Source: an uncultured bacterium
GTDB lineage: Bacteria; Pseudomonadota; Alphaproteobacteria; CAJXXZ01; 1604HC
NCBI GenBank assembly: GCA_913063285.1
Contig: CAJXXZ010000001.1
Span: 111,572 to 175,571 of the forward strand
DNA length: 64,000 nucleotides
Direction: 5' to 3'
In this document: piece after piece, positions 18,471 through 29,540 of the stretch
Layout of the letters: each line of letters begins with the position of its first letter
Position numbering within the stretch: the stretch's first letter is position 1
Notes under the pieces: model-generated
Told to the model about the DNA's origin: nothing
Seen by the model: the letters and a program-made list of their open reading frames with translations, nothing else
Database searches by the model: none
Position numbers and translations under genes: made by a program

Positions 18471-20945
18471 TTATGCTGTCATATGTATAGATTCAGCCTT
18501 AGGGTATTCTTTGATAGCGCTAGACTGATCATTTAACTTTTTAAGATTTTCTTTTTCATTTAAAATTTCTTGTGCACGATGCAATATTTCAATTGGTACA
18601 CCAGCTAATTTACCAATTTCGATTGCATGTGATGCTTCGGCACATCCTGATACAAGTTTATGTAAAAACATAAGATCATTTTGCCAAAACTTAACAAGCA
18701 TAGTAGCGCATTGTATATTTTCATCATTATTCTGTGTTAATTCATGATAATGAGTAGCAAAAAGCGATCTAATTTTACTGTTACTTAAATACTCCAGAAC
18801 AGATTTTGCAATTGCATATCCTTCTTGTACGGATGTTCCTCGACCAACCTCATCTACCACTACAAAACTATGATTAGAAGCTTTGTGTAAGATGGTAGCA
18901 ACTTCTATCATTTCAACCATAAAAGTAGACACTCCTTTGGTTAAATTATCTGATGCTCCAACACGAACAAATAATTTATCCACGATTCCTATTTGCGCAT
19001 ACTTTGCAGGAACAAATGATCCTATCTGTGCCATTAGTATTATCAGAGCATTTTGCTTTAGATATGTACTTTTTCCAGACATATTTGCTCCCGTTATAAG
19101 AGTGCATTTTTTATCATTTAAAATACAATCATTAAAAACAAAATTATTAGCGGTACCAAACATCATGTCTTCAACTATAGGATGACGACCTTTTTCAATT
19201 GTAAATTTATTATCATTTTGCAATAATTCTGGTTGAACATAATCGTGTTTAATAGCTAATTTTGCCATTGACAACGATACATCGATGACTGCAATAGACT
19301 TTGCAACTAGTATAAGATGTTCAATATTATCTAATACTAATTTTGATAAGAATTCAAATATTTCAATTTCTGCTGTTAATATTTTTTCACCTATGTCAAG
19401 TATTTGAGCGGAATATTCTCTTAATTGTACAGTTGAAAAACGTATAACATTACTTAATTCTTGTTCTTTATGAAAACTATATGGTACTTTTCCAATTTGA
19501 GATTTTGGAATCTCAATATAAAATCCTGCTCCAGCACGAAATTTAATTTTTAGCATAGAAATATTTGACTCTTGTTTATAATTTTCCTGTAAGCGCTCGA
19601 TTACTTGTTCTTGTGAATTTTTCATCATTCTTAAGTCGTCAATCTTCCTACTATATCCACTTTTGATAAACGCTCCTTGATTACACTTTATTGGTGCATC
19701 ATCTATAATTGCTGCTTGTAATTGACCTTGTAAAAAATTTAAATTTGTAAGATGAGAAATTGCTAAATTCAATTCTTTTGGTAGTTGATATTGCACAAGT
19801 ATTGAATGTAATGCGATAGCTGATTTTAAAGAATTTTCTATCATTAGTAAATCTTTTGGTCCAGCTCTATTTAATGAAAGTCGAGATATCGATCGTTCAA
19901 TATCAGATACAGATTTAAGTAATGTATTAATTTCTATGTGTAAATCTCTGTTATTTACAAAAAATGCAACACTATCATAGCGTTCAGTCAAAACCGATAA
20001 TGATGTGGAAGGTGTACTTAATCTTAATGAAAGTTGTCTTGTTCCTGCTGCAGTAACTGTTTGCGATAAAAGATGCATTAAACTACCTTTTTGTGTACCT
20101 TGTAAAGTTTTATCTATTTCTAAGTTAATACGAGTAAATGCATCCATTTCCATTATATTTTGATCATGAATTCTTATTAGAGGCTTTAATATTGATTGTG
20201 TAGTTTTTTGTGTAAACTGAATATAATCTAATAATACCGAAGATGCTTCAAGCTCTTTATTGGAAAAAGAGCCAAACGAATCCAATGTACCAACTTTATA
20301 AAACTTTTCTAATTCGGTTTTTCCTCGCAAATGATTAAATTTTATGTCTGGCACAAGATGAATCTTTGAATGCCATGGTTTTAATTGATTCCATATTTCA
20401 TGCTCTACTACACTATCAGGTAATAAAAATTCACTTGGATTCCATTGCTCAAATGCATTTACTAAAGTTCGTAATGAAACTGTATTTGCAAGCATGTCAC
20501 CAGTTGAAATGTCACATATCACATAACCTGCATTTTTATCATCAAGACTACATGATAAAAGAAAATTATGACAGCTGCCAGATAATAAACTATCTTCAGT
20601 TAAAGTTCCTGCTGTAATAACTCGCGTTACTTCACGTTTTAAAGGCTGATTACCACTTCTTTCGCTAGGAAGTTGTACCTGCTCACAAATTGCAACTTTA
20701 TGTCCATTTTTGACTAATCTAGATATATAGGTTTCACTTGAATGTGCTGGAAAACCACACATTGGTACTCGTTCATCGTGATTTGCTCTACTGGTTAGTG
20801 CAATTCCTAATTCTGCTGATACTATTTCTGCTTCTTCATAGAAAATTTCGTAAAAATCTCCCAATCTAAAGCATACTATACAATCAGGATAGTTTAATTT
20901 GATGTCTTGATATTGCGCTAAAATTGGTGTTGATTTTATATTCAT
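18471..20945 (-). CDS. mutS: DNA mismatch repair protein MutS
   Basis: Mismatch-recognition ATPase of 824 residues. The N-terminal RLGDFYEIFYEEA carries the Phe-x-Glu pair that contacts mismatched bases; the ATPase has the P-loop GANMSGKSTYLKQ near residue 617, the FVVVDEVGRGTS Walker B region and the LFATHYHELT block. The C-terminal EIGKLAGVPIEIL helix is also present. Length is near the family norm, so mismatch repair probably works here, which matters for judging homopolymer tracts elsewhere in this window. No mutL is seen. Confidence 0.97.
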   Translation of the reverse strand: MNIKSTPILAQYQDIKLNYPDCIVCFRLGDFYEIFYEEAEIVSAELGIALTSRANHDERVPMCGFPAHSSETYISRLVKNGHKVAICEQVQLPSERSGNQPLKREVTRVITAGTLTEDSLLSGSCHNFLLSCSLDDKNAGYVICDISTGDMLANTVSLRTLVNAFEQWNPSEFLLPDSVVEHEIWNQLKPWHSKIHLVPDIKFNHLRGKTELEKFYKVGTLDSFGSFSNKELEASSVLLDYIQFTQKTTQSILKPLIRIHDQNIMEMDAFTRINLEIDKTLQGTQKGSLMHLLSQTVTAAGTRQLSLRLSTPSTSLSVLTERYDSVAFFVNNRDLHIEINTLLKSVSDIERSISRLSLNRAGPKDLLMIENSLKSAIALHSILVQYQLPKELNLAISHLTNLNFLQGQLQAAIIDDAPIKCNQGAFIKSGYSRKIDDLRMMKNSQEQVIERLQENYKQESNISMLKIKFRAGAGFYIEIPKSQIGKVPYSFHKEQELSNVIRFSTVQLREYSAQILDIGEKILTAEIEIFEFLSKLVLDNIEHLILVAKSIAVIDVSLSMAKLAIKHDYVQPELLQNDNKFTIEKGRHPIVEDMMFGTANNFVFNDCILNDKKCTLITGANMSGKSTYLKQNALIILMAQIGSFVPAKYAQIGIVDKLFVRVGASDNLTKGVSTFMVEMIEVATILHKASNHSFVVVDEVGRGTSVQEGYAIAKSVLEYLSNSKIRSLFATHYHELTQNNDENIQCATMLVKFWQNDLMFLHKLVSGCAEASHAIEIGKLAGVPIEILHRAQEILNEKENLKKLNDQSSAIKEYPKAESIHMTA

Positions 20946-21134
20946 ATTAAATTTATGAAATCATTTTTTTTACAAAAAATCAACTTTTTTCTGTTATGAT
21001 CTAAAAATTTTATATTATATAATAAACTTAAATCTTTAAACTGATTAATGTAAATTGTGAGTCTTGATAAATATATCATAAATAAAATTTTCTTAGATTG
21101 ATTAAGCTGTTTGCAAATAAGAAACTGAAACAAA

Positions 21135-22136
21135 TTATTCATTCACATTTGATAAAATTTTACCATACGCACTAGTTGAATATTCAAATTTATGGTGTTT
21201 AGTAATAAGATTTTGTCGTATATGATACGCAGCTAATGTAGCCTCAGAAAATCCACAAACGATTAACTTTTGTTTATTTTCATAAATATTTGTATCTCCA
21301 ATAGCATAAATACGCTTTTGAGATGATTCCATCGTACATGCATTGACGCATACTTTGTTACCGACTGATTGTAAATTCCACGTATTTATCGCTTGTTGCA
21401 CTCCAAGACATGGTATTATATAATTTACATCGATTTTAATTTGACTATCATTTTGCGTGTTTTGCAACAAACAATGTACTAAATCATCACTTTTATCATT
21501 TAAATTTGCAGAAATTAGCTGATATGGTGTAAACATTTTGCATTTTTCACTTACTAAATAAGGTTGTAGATTTTTCAATGAAAACTGTGATGCACGAAAC
21601 TTCACTCTACGATGTACAAGATAAACTGTTTTTGCAATATTCATTAAACATAATGTCCAATCTAATGCAGAGTCACCACCGCCAATTACCAAAATAGTTT
21701 TATCTTTAAATTTTTGTAAATTTTCTAACTTGTAATGAATTTTGTGCTGTAATTTTTCTAAATTTGGTAAAGGCAACTTAATATTTGATACAGTACCTGC
21801 TCCAGATGCTAAAATACAAGCTGATGCTGTAAATGATTTTGTATTTGTTTTTACATGAACTTTATCATCTATTACTTGTAAAAATTGCACTATAGTATCA
21901 AATGTAAATTGCACATTAAATGGCTCAATTTGTAATAAAAGATTTTTAATTAAATCTTTTGCTAAAATTTGTGAATATGCGGGTATATCGTATATTGGCT
22001 TATCTGAATAAAGAGCTGTACACTGCCCTCCTGCAGAAGAAAGAGAATCTATTATACAGCATTTCATGCCAAGTAAATTACATATAAACGATGCAAATAA
22101 TCCACTTGGTCCTGCTCCTATTATTATTACATCCAT
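21135..22136 (-). CDS. Thioredoxin reductase-type ferredoxin--NADP reductase
   Basis: A 333-residue two-dinucleotide flavoprotein. FAD binding is shown by IIIGAGPSGLFASFICNLLG at the N-terminus and AGGQCTALYSDKPIYDIP; NADPH binding by VIGGGDSALDW near residue 152 and the VHRRVKFRAS block; the C-terminal FAD contact by YAIGDT. The CxxC redox pair of true thioredoxin reductase is absent, which defines the FNR subgroup found in alphaproteobacteria and Bacillus. It would reduce ferredoxin, for example for Fe-S assembly with HscA. Fairly isolated gene between mutS and mrpD. Confidence 0.88.
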   Translation of the reverse strand: MDVIIIGAGPSGLFASFICNLLGMKCCIIDSLSSAGGQCTALYSDKPIYDIPAYSQILAKDLIKNLLLQIEPFNVQFTFDTIVQFLQVIDDKVHVKTNTKSFTASACILASGAGTVSNIKLPLPNLEKLQHKIHYKLENLQKFKDKTILVIGGGDSALDWTLCLMNIAKTVYLVHRRVKFRASQFSLKNLQPYLVSEKCKMFTPYQLISANLNDKSDDLVHCLLQNTQNDSQIKIDVNYIIPCLGVQQAINTWNLQSVGNKVCVNACTMESSQKRIYAIGDTNIYENKQKLIVCGFSEATLAAYHIRQNLITKHHKFEYSTSAYGKILSNVNE

Positions 22137-22230
22137 AGTTTTATACTATCACTGATATAATTGAAATAAAAACATACACTAAAGTTGATTGTATATATCA
22201 ATGCTTTATTTTACAGTAATTTTTAAATAA

Positions 22231-23385
22231 CTATTCAGTGTTTACCAATTTAGAATATATTTTTTCCATACATACAGTTGTATAAAAGTTTGCAATTAGT
22301 ATACAAATACAACAAAAATATTTACTCTGTGCATATAAAAATTGCAGTAAGAAAAATTTAGCAAAAAATCCAAAAGTTGGCGGTACAGCGGAAAATGATA
22401 AAATTGATATTACCTGCAGTATTTGTGATTTACAAAAATATAACATGTATTGACTTAACATATATTGAATAATATACATTGAAACTAAGTTAGTAGAATA
22501 TAAAGTTAAACTTGAATTCGCTGTTATAGTTGCAATACTAATTGCTGATGATTGTGCAGCAAAAAAGCACAATATTTTTTTCGAGTTTTCACTTTGCACC
22601 ATAAAAATAGATGATAAAAGTATACTAAACGCGGATAAATAATGTACGATTTGCAATTCTATTATACTTAATGATTTTATACATAAAATGATAATATATA
22701 CACTGATTTTACTTAAAAGTATTGTAGACCATGCAAATAAGTTAAATGGTAATGTATCATATATATCAGCCCATAGTAAAAAGGGAAATGTTGCAGATTT
22801 AAGCAGTGCACCAATCGCTATAATATAACAAGCTGAGTTTGTTGTAGTGATTTGCAAATTTGCAGTTTTATTATAAAAAATGATTATTCCAAGTAAAATA
22901 CATGTGGTTCCCAGTATTTGAATTTTCATATATTGCAGTAATCTTGGCCATTTTATGTAAGATGTAAGATAGATAAAACCTGAAAATAGCAATTCTAATC
23001 CAACATACAAGTTAAACCAATCTAATGTTATACATATTTTATATATTCCTAATAAGCTACATATAAATCCAGCTGTTAAAGCTGAACTGGAAATATATAT
23101 GGAAATAGCTGTTACTAAACTAGAAAATAAAAAAAGTGATAAGCTTAAATATGGTAGTTTTTTCCAACCAAATTCTATACCATGAGGAGGAGCAAAATAA
23201 TTTAAAGAAGTCATCTGAGGTAGAAAATTATTAAAATTTAAAATAGCAGTAATTCCTGATAAAATTACTACAAACATCCATAATAGTCTATGTTTAAAAT
23301 AATGAGATAAAATTGTACTTGACCATAAAATTATTAGATTAAGCATTAAACATCTAAATAATATCATATTACTGCTATTAGACAT
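22231..23385 (-). CDS. Cation/proton antiporter subunit, MrpD-like (proton-translocating NuoN/MrpD family)
   Basis: A 384-residue protein with about eleven membrane segments. The stretch APPHGIEFGW and DWFNLYVGLELLFS resembles the MrpD pattern (PPPFGI, DLFNL-V-FE), with the conserved Glu of the proton channel; GALLKSATFPFLLWADIYD carries the conserved Lys, and SAVPPTFGFFAKFFLLQF is the C-terminal signature shared with NuoN. It is about 100 residues shorter than normal MrpD or NuoN. None of the other Mrp or Nuo genes is adjacent; a partner MrpA-like protein is encoded at 39415-41130. NuoN remains the alternative. Confidence 0.68.
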   Translation of the reverse strand: MSNSSNMILFRCLMLNLIILWSSTILSHYFKHRLLWMFVVILSGITAILNFNNFLPQMTSLNYFAPPHGIEFGWKKLPYLSLSLFLFSSLVTAISIYISSSALTAGFICSLLGIYKICITLDWFNLYVGLELLFSGFIYLTSYIKWPRLLQYMKIQILGTTCILLGIIIFYNKTANLQITTTNSACYIIAIGALLKSATFPFLLWADIYDTLPFNLFAWSTILLSKISVYIIILCIKSLSIIELQIVHYLSAFSILLSSIFMVQSENSKKILCFFAAQSSAISIATITANSSLTLYSTNLVSMYIIQYMLSQYMLYFCKSQILQVISILSFSAVPPTFGFFAKFFLLQFLYAQSKYFCCICILIANFYTTVCMEKIYSKLVNTE

Positions 23386-23523
23386 ATATGTTAATGAAAA
23401 TTTAACTAATAAATTAGCTTTTAATGTAAATTTTTCACATTTTTATTAAATGAACGATCATAACTTGAAAAATATTATTGATGAAGAGAGATTTTCTGTG
23501 TATGATTTTAAATAGGAGAGATA

Positions 23524-23985
23524 ATGGCAAATGTAACTGTGATTCTTTCGCAACGATTAAAAGATCATGAACCTTTAACTACAATAACTGTTAAAGGAGG
23601 CTATGCAAGATATCTTTTAAGTCGTGGCATTGCAAAAAGAAACACAAAAGAAAATATACAATCATTAGAAAATCAACGTGATGCATTGATGAACCAAGAT
23701 ATGAAACAAAAAGAGGAAGCGCAAAAATTGTGTGATGCTTTAGATGGTATGACTCTTTCAATAATGCGAAAAGTTGTAGATGTTAGCTCTGGTAGATTAT
23801 ATGGTTCTGTGAGTAGTAGACATATTGCAGAAGAATTAAAAGAACACGGATATCATGTTGATAAAAAGTACATTCGATTTGAGCCTGCAAATAAAATAGG
23901 AAAATTTGATGTAAAACTTATTCCATATACGGGAGTTTCTGCAAGCATGGTACTAGAAATTCAAATGGATACAGAACATGCATAA
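23524..23985 (+). CDS. rplI: Ribosomal protein L9
   Basis: 153 residues. The N-terminal domain keeps TVKGGYARYLLSRGIAKRNT (family VK-GYARN-L-P-G-A), followed by a long helix and the C-terminal domain with GRLYGSVSSRHIAEELKEHGY (family G-LFGSVT---I---L). It has a clear ribosome site (GGAGAG) and stands alone, not with rpsF and rpsR as is usual. The usual ILLEDV start is changed to VILSQRL. Confidence 0.93.
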   Translation: MANVTVILSQRLKDHEPLTTITVKGGYARYLLSRGIAKRNTKENIQSLENQRDALMNQDMKQKEEAQKLCDALDGMTLSIMRKVVDVSSGRLYGSVSSRHIAEELKEHGYHVDKKYIRFEPANKIGKFDVKLIPYTGVSASMVLEIQMDTEHA

Positions 23986-24212
23986 TTACTGCAGTGGTGT
24001 GATAATAATTTAAATATTTATAAAAACAAATAAATGCAAATCAATGCAAAATACTTAAAAATACTTAAAAAAATAACATAATTCAACTTAAACTTTGAAG
24101 AAATTTCTAATATAGTTCATAAAGCAACCAAATTTAAAACCAACTTATAAAAAGATTTTTTCATCAAATAAACTAAACAATATGTTTATAATTTGATATA
24201 CAACTTATTTGA

Positions 24213-26078
24213 CTACTTAATTTTATGTAAATTTAATAAATTCCTCAGTTTATCTTCTTTTCTATAAATTAGCAGTGATTTTGAATATAGAAAAATGTAA
24301 GGACATATAGTATATAGAAATGGAATCAAAATATTTGTTTGCTTTTTCAAAAGTCCTCTTTTATCAACTTGATTTGATTGATTTATTAATTGAGTAAATA
24401 AATATTTTTGAATATTTTGATATACATATATAAAGTTGTAAAATAGATACGTAAATGTTTTTTCATAAACTTGCTGAAGAAAAGTAGAATACATATATGA
24501 GTGTTGTCTTTCATGATAAGGCATATCACATACACTAAATTTTTGAATATTCATATTTTTTTCTGATGCAAAAACTTTGTGTAAATCATAATGCCAATTT
24601 ACAATCATGATTTTTCGAATTATATCTTTCATAAAATCAATTACTAAATTTGTGTAATAATCAATACTTGAAAGCATGTTATATAAGTTGACAAAATACT
24701 CAAAATGTTTATTAGTTTGCATATAATAATGATGATTTATTGATAACTGATGATTTGTTAATTTTTCTGCTAAATATTTTGACTCATCTGTATATGCAGA
24801 TTGTAATTTTGGTACAAATTTAAATTTTTGTAAAATTTGCGCAAGCAACTTAGCTTTTTTCTTTACTATTTGATGTGTAAAATTTTGAGATAAGTAATCA
24901 ATGGGTACTTCAAATGATTGTTGAGTATTTTGTATACTATTAATATATGCTTTCATCTCATTCCTAAATGAATTGATATCAAAACTTGAGGCTTCTTGTG
25001 GTAAATTATCCAATGTCATTTTTGACTGTTTAGCTTTATATCTAAGTAGATCTCGATACTCTTTAGGTATAGTATTTGTTTCAAAGTTTTCACCATTTAA
25101 ATTTAAACCATAAAAATTTGATAGAAAATGAAGATCATAACTCAAAGCACTTGCTGCATCTTCTACAATATCCGTTTGTTGTAGCAAAATTATAGACTTA
25201 AGAGATACCACCTCATATATATTTTTAAGATTTAAAAGAAACTGTCGATCAAATAAGCTTTTTTGAGACTCGGATAAACAATATAGAAAAGATAAAGCTG
25301 ATTTGACGGAGGTAAAATCAAAGTCAAGCTTGTCAAATATTTCACCTAATACACTTTTATTATCAACAAAAAACCGCTTAATCATCTCATCTATTTTCTG
25401 TAAATTTTCTGATAATAATTTAGTAAGATGCAATCCTTTACATACAGCAGACTTTCGTTTTGGTACAGTTAATTGTACAGATTTAGCAAATTTTAATGCA
25501 GAATCTTCTTCATTTGCTTTTGCAACAATATCTCGTTTTGCACCTGAATATCTCCAAGACATTTTTTCTTTTATTATCTCGCATCCAAGCTCATCATGTA
25601 GTTTTTTAAAATTTTCTTGAAATTGATTCAACTGCTCATTCAATTGTGAAGAAAATTGCAAATTATATAATTTTAAAAGGAAAGCTTGTAACAAATCTTG
25701 AGGTAAATCAGTATAACTTTCAATTTCTTCTAAATTCATAAGCAAATCTTCTTTTTCCTTTACAAATCTAGTTCCTATTGAATAGCTTAAGCTTTCTTTT
25801 ATTACACGTTTCATAAAGTAAATAGCATCAAATTTTGTATCTTCTGCTTCTTGAATAAACTCAGATGGTAACTTTTGTACATAATCACTAACTGCATTCT
25901 TACATAAATTTAAAGCTAATTTTTGAGTTGTTATATTTTTGAAGCTCATTGCAGGTATATAATGATCTATCATACCAATTGAATTACACCATACAAAATT
26001 TTCTTCATTAATTTTTATTGCTTTTGAATTGATGAATATACACATTAAAGTTATAAATGAATTTATTATATAACTCAT
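24213..26078 (-). CDS. Large secreted orphan protein coupled to rpmF
   Basis: No family recognised. With the start at ATG 26078 the protein has 621 residues: an N-terminal signal-like segment (MSYIINSFITLMCIFINSKA), a long predicted alpha-helical body rich in Lys, Gln, Leu and Asn with few Gly or Pro, and a hydrophobic segment near the C-terminus (ILIPFLYTICPYIFLY) followed by basic residues. This start overlaps the rpmF stop codon (ATGA), so translation is probably coupled; the longer frame beginning at 26135 would lie inside rpmF. A protein exported to the periplasm or anchored in a membrane is likely. The rpmF-plsX-fabH order usual in bacteria is not kept. Confidence 0.7.
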   Translation of the reverse strand: MSYIINSFITLMCIFINSKAIKINEENFVWCNSIGMIDHYIPAMSFKNITTQKLALNLCKNAVSDYVQKLPSEFIQEAEDTKFDAIYFMKRVIKESLSYSIGTRFVKEKEDLLMNLEEIESYTDLPQDLLQAFLLKLYNLQFSSQLNEQLNQFQENFKKLHDELGCEIIKEKMSWRYSGAKRDIVAKANEEDSALKFAKSVQLTVPKRKSAVCKGLHLTKLLSENLQKIDEMIKRFFVDNKSVLGEIFDKLDFDFTSVKSALSFLYCLSESQKSLFDRQFLLNLKNIYEVVSLKSIILLQQTDIVEDAASALSYDLHFLSNFYGLNLNGENFETNTIPKEYRDLLRYKAKQSKMTLDNLPQEASSFDINSFRNEMKAYINSIQNTQQSFEVPIDYLSQNFTHQIVKKKAKLLAQILQKFKFVPKLQSAYTDESKYLAEKLTNHQLSINHHYYMQTNKHFEYFVNLYNMLSSIDYYTNLVIDFMKDIIRKIMIVNWHYDLHKVFASEKNMNIQKFSVCDMPYHERQHSYMYSTFLQQVYEKTFTYLFYNFIYVYQNIQKYLFTQLINQSNQVDKRGLLKKQTNILIPFLYTICPYIFLYSKSLLIYRKEDKLRNLLNLHKIK

Positions 26079-26269
26079 CGAGTGGACTTTGCTTTCTTTA
26101 CATTTAATATTTGATTGCCTCTGTACATTCCGCATTCACGACATACTCTATGTGGAAGTTTATATTTTCCACAATGATCGCATTTTATAACTTGAGGTAA
26201 AATTTTTCTAGAATTTGAGTGTCTTAATCTTCTTCTCTCTATAGAAACTCGTTTTTTTGGTACCGCCAT
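26075..26269 (-). CDS. rpmF: Ribosomal protein L32
   Basis: 64 residues. MAVPKKRVSIERRRLRHS is the L32 start (MAVPKRKTS--RR--RR) and CDHCGKYKLPHRVCRECG gives the two CxxC pairs of a zinc ribbon. GGAGG precedes the ATG. The stop overlaps the start of the large orphan gene downstream. Divergent from rpsG. Confidence 0.96.
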   Translation of the reverse strand: MAVPKKRVSIERRRLRHSNSRKILPQVIKCDHCGKYKLPHRVCRECGMYRGNQILNVKKAKSTR

Positions 26270-26381
26270 TAATTCCTCCGATTTGATTGTAACAGATTAT
26301 GATGTTAAATAAAGTACTTGAATTATAATTATACTTTAGTTAATATAAAAATATGTTTTACTACATTGAAAAAGGTGTTCT

Positions 26382-26879
26382 ATGAGACGTCATGCAGCCG
26401 AAAAACGTGAAATCACTCCTGATGCAGTATATGATAGTGTAGTTTTGAGTAAATTTATAAATAAGGTTATGAGAAGTGGAAAAAAGCATACTGCAGAAAA
26501 TATAGTATATAAATCTCTCGAAGCTTTATTTAATAATGAATATAAGAATACTAATGATACTAATTTAAATAAAAAAGAAAAAACTTTAGAGATGTTGACT
26601 GATATATTAAGAAAAGTAAAACCATTAATGGAAGTAAGAAGTCGACGTGTTGGTGGAGCTACTTATCCTGTACCATCTGTTGTTCGACCTTCTCGAGCAG
26701 AAATGTTAGCCATGCAATGGATAATAACAGGAGCTAGACAACGAAAAGGTATGTCTATGTTTAAGGCTCTATCAGAAGAATTAATTCTAGCAATGAAAGG
26801 GGAAGGCCATGCATTTGAAATGCAGAAAAGAGTTCATGCTCAAGCTGCAGCAAATAAGGCCTTTGAGCATTTGAGGTAA
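26382..26879 (+). CDS. rpsG: Ribosomal protein S7
   Basis: 16S rRNA 3'-domain assembly protein, 165 residues. Blocks: [63 protein letters not shown] and the C-terminal [14 protein letters not shown]. An insertion of about ten residues ([12 protein letters not shown] region) follows the first helix. It forms the str operon pair with fusA, four bases away, but rpsL has moved to 48181 and tuf is not here. Confidence 0.97.
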   Translation: MRRHAAEKREITPDAVYDSVVLSKFINKVMRSGKKHTAENIVYKSLEALFNNEYKNTNDTNLNKKEKTLEMLTDILRKVKPLMEVRSRRVGGATYPVPSVVRPSRAEMLAMQWIITGARQRKGMSMFKALSEELILAMKGEGHAFEMQKRVHAQAAANKAFEHLR

Positions 26880-26883
26880 AATT

Positions 26884-29004
26884 ATGAGTAAAGAAAATAA
26901 AAATACAGAAACAACTAATAAAAACATAACTGTTGAAATGACAAAATACCGCAATATAGGTATCATAGCTCATATAGATGCAGGTAAGACAACAACTACT
27001 GAGCGAGTACTATATTATACAGGTGTAAATCACAAAATAGGAGAAGTACATGATGGTGCAGCAACTATGGATTTTATGGAACAGGAGCAAGAACGTGGTA
27101 TTACTATTGCTGCAGCAGCTACAACATGCTTTTGGAAGGAACATCGACTAAATATAATTGATACACCTGGTCACGTGGATTTTACTATAGAGGTAGAAAG
27201 GTCATTACGTGTATTAGATGGAGCTGTAGTAGTTTTTGATGGTGTAGCTGGAGTAGAACCACAATCTGAAACCGTATGGAGACAAGCTAATCGACATAAA
27301 GTACCAAGAATTTGTTTTGTAAATAAAATGGATAGAGCTGGAGCAAATTTTGAAAGATGTGTAAAAATGATTAAAGATAGGCTAAAAGCTGTGCCTTTAG
27401 TCATTAATTTGCCAATTGGTTCTGAATCTACATTTGCGGGTATAATTGATTTAGTAAAAATGAAATCAATTGTTTGGAAAGGTGAAGATCTTGGAGCTGA
27501 ATTTAGTATTACAGATATAAGTGATGACATGAAAGATGCAGCCAATAAGGCTAGAGAAAAAATGCTTGATGTAATATCTTTATATGATGAAGAAATTATG
27601 AATCTATGTATTTCAGGTGAAGAGATTTCAGAAAAAATGATAAAAGATGCCATTCGAAAAGGAACTTTAGACTTTAATTTTGTTCCTGTTCTATGTGGAT
27701 CTGCATTTAAGAATAAAGGTGTTCAAACTTTACTAGATGCAGTTGTAGATTATCTTCCTTCTCCACTAGATCTACCAGATATTCAATGTATTGATGTAAA
27801 TTCTGGTGAGACAATTACAAGAAAAGCTTCTAAAGAAGACCCTTTTTGTGGTTTAATATTTAAAATTGTAGACGACCCTTACGGTTGCTTAACTTATCTA
27901 CGTGTATATTCTGGAGTGCTAAATAAAGGCGATTCAGTGATGAATAGCACAAGAAACAAGAAGGCGCGAATTGGACGTATGGTAATGTTACATGCTAATT
28001 CTAGAAGTGAAATCACATCAGCTGCAGCAGGTGACGTTGTTGCTCTATTAGGTATGGATGATTCTGTTACTGGTGACACAATTTCTGATATAAAAAATCC
28101 AGCATTACTGGAAAAAATTGTATTTCCTGAGCCTGTGATTTCTCTATCTATTGAGCCAAAAACTAGTTCAGATAGAGATAAACTCTCGAAGGGATTAGCT
28201 GCATTAGCACGTGAAGATCCTTCTTTTAGAGTAACATCTGATGTTGAAACTAAGCAAACATTAATTCACGGTATGGGAGAACTTCAATTAGAGGTTTTGG
28301 TAGATGTTTTATTAAGAAGATTTAAAGTTGCTGCTAATGTTGGAAAACCTCAGGTTGCTTATCGTGAAACATTATCTCAGGAAGCTGAAGTAACTTATCA
28401 ACATAAAAAACAGAGTGGAGGAGCTGGTCAATTTGCTCAAGTTACAATCAAGTTTGAACCTCAAGAAAGAGGAAAAGGATTTGAGTTTTCCAACAAAATT
28501 AGAGAAGGAGTAATTCCAAAAGAATTTATTCCTGGTGTAGAAAAAGGCTTAAAAGAAGCTATGAATTCAGGAGCTTACGGATATTCTGTTGTTGATTTTA
28601 AAGCAACTTTATTAGATGGATCATTTCATGATGTTGACTCAAGCATTTTAGCATTTGAAATTGCTACAAAAGAAGCATTTCGTGTAGCTCTAAAAGATGC
28701 AAAAGTAGTATTGTTAGAACCAATTATGAAAGTTGAAGTATCTAGTCCAGAAATATATGCTGGTGACATTGAAGGAGATGTGAGTAGAAGAAGAGGTTTA
28801 CTATCTGGTGGTAGAGACTATATATCCGAAGGTAGTTGTATTATTAAATCAAGTGTTCCATTATCAAACATGTTTGGATATATTCAAGATTTAAGATCTA
28901 TGACTCAAGGAAGAGCAAGTTTTTCTATGGAATTTGAAAATTATGCACCTATGCCAAAACATTTAATTGATGAAGCTCTGAATTTATCTAATGATAAAAA
29001 ATAA
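26884..29004 (+). CDS. fusA: Elongation factor G
   Basis: Ribosomal translocase of 706 residues. G1 [19 protein letters not shown], switch 1 [13 protein letters not shown]3 [10 protein letters not shown]4 NKMDRAGA and G5 [10 protein letters not shown] are intact. Domain IV/V blocks include [40 protein letters not shown] and the final [16 protein letters not shown]. Normal length; no unusual change noticed. Confidence 0.98.
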   Translation: MSKENKNTETTNKNITVEMTKYRNIGIIAHIDAGKTTTTERVLYYTGVNHKIGEVHDGAATMDFMEQEQERGITIAAAATTCFWKEHRLNIIDTPGHVDFTIEVERSLRVLDGAVVVFDGVAGVEPQSETVWRQANRHKVPRICFVNKMDRAGANFERCVKMIKDRLKAVPLVINLPIGSESTFAGIIDLVKMKSIVWKGEDLGAEFSITDISDDMKDAANKAREKMLDVISLYDEEIMNLCISGEEISEKMIKDAIRKGTLDFNFVPVLCGSAFKNKGVQTLLDAVVDYLPSPLDLPDIQCIDVNSGETITRKASKEDPFCGLIFKIVDDPYGCLTYLRVYSGVLNKGDSVMNSTRNKKARIGRMVMLHANSRSEITSAAAGDVVALLGMDDSVTGDTISDIKNPALLEKIVFPEPVISLSIEPKTSSDRDKLSKGLAALAREDPSFRVTSDVETKQTLIHGMGELQLEVLVDVLLRRFKVAANVGKPQVAYRETLSQEAEVTYQHKKQSGGAGQFAQVTIKFEPQERGKGFEFSNKIREGVIPKEFIPGVEKGLKEAMNSGAYGYSVVDFKATLLDGSFHDVDSSILAFEIATKEAFRVALKDAKVVLLEPIMKVEVSSPEIYAGDIEGDVSRRRGLLSGGRDYISEGSCIIKSSVPLSNMFGYIQDLRSMTQGRASFSMEFENYAPMPKHLIDEALNLSNDKK

Positions 29005-29219
29005 TATAACTTAAATTATCTATGAGTATTAAAGATTAAAGTAAACTTTTTCAAAATTAAAAAATTTTGTTTTCATTATAATAAAATTATATTTTTAATT
29101 CATGTAAAATAGAGAGAATATTTAACTAATTTAAGAATTTAAATAATATATTCTATAATATAAATTGAAAGAATCAATTACTAATATTAATATTTTGATA
29201 ATAATATATTTGAAGCAGT

Positions 29220-29528
29220 TTATTGATAACCACCCATTAGATAAAAGATTTGATAGACAATTTTACTAGTCAAAATGTCTACTAGATAAAAGATACCTGC
29301 CATAATTAAGCTAAATATTAATACAATTATAAATGCAGATCTTATCATTGCTCGTGATGGCCATATAAATCTACCCAATTCTGAACGAAGATCGATCATA
29401 TATAAATGCCACTGCTCAATATCTGACTTGCTCAGTGACAAATAAAAAATAGCTATAGTTGAGATAATGAATATAGGTACTAAAAAGTAAAAGTATTGTT
29501 CGTAAAAAATTTTTATCTGCTCCATCAA
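29220..29528 (-). CDS. secE: Preprotein translocase subunit SecE
   Basis: 102 residues. The core SecE region is LRSELGRFIWPSRAMIRSAF followed by one membrane helix (IIVLIFSLIMAGIFYLVDIL), matching the family pattern E--KV-WPSR-E. Unlike the minimal single-helix form it has an extra N-terminal membrane segment (FLVPIFIISTIAIFYLS). It lies 12 bp downstream of tRNA-Trp, the classical order tRNA-Trp-secE-nusG, but nusG, rplK and rpoB do not follow. Confidence 0.85.
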   Translation of the reverse strand: MMEQIKIFYEQYFYFLVPIFIISTIAIFYLSLSKSDIEQWHLYMIDLRSELGRFIWPSRAMIRSAFIIVLIFSLIMAGIFYLVDILTSKIVYQIFYLMGGYQ

Positions 29529-29540
29529 AACCTTTCATAA

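Noticed and set aside
20942..21142. 66-codon minus-strand frame between the FNR gene and mutS
   Set aside because: Overlaps the start of mutS and the end of the FNR gene, has only A/T-driven composition and no recognisable pattern; likely chance.
22231..23385. NuoN assignment for the 384-residue antiporter-like protein
   Set aside because: Considered, but the APPHGIEFGW and DWFNLYVGLE pattern fits MrpD better and no other nuo gene is adjacent; kept as the alternative.
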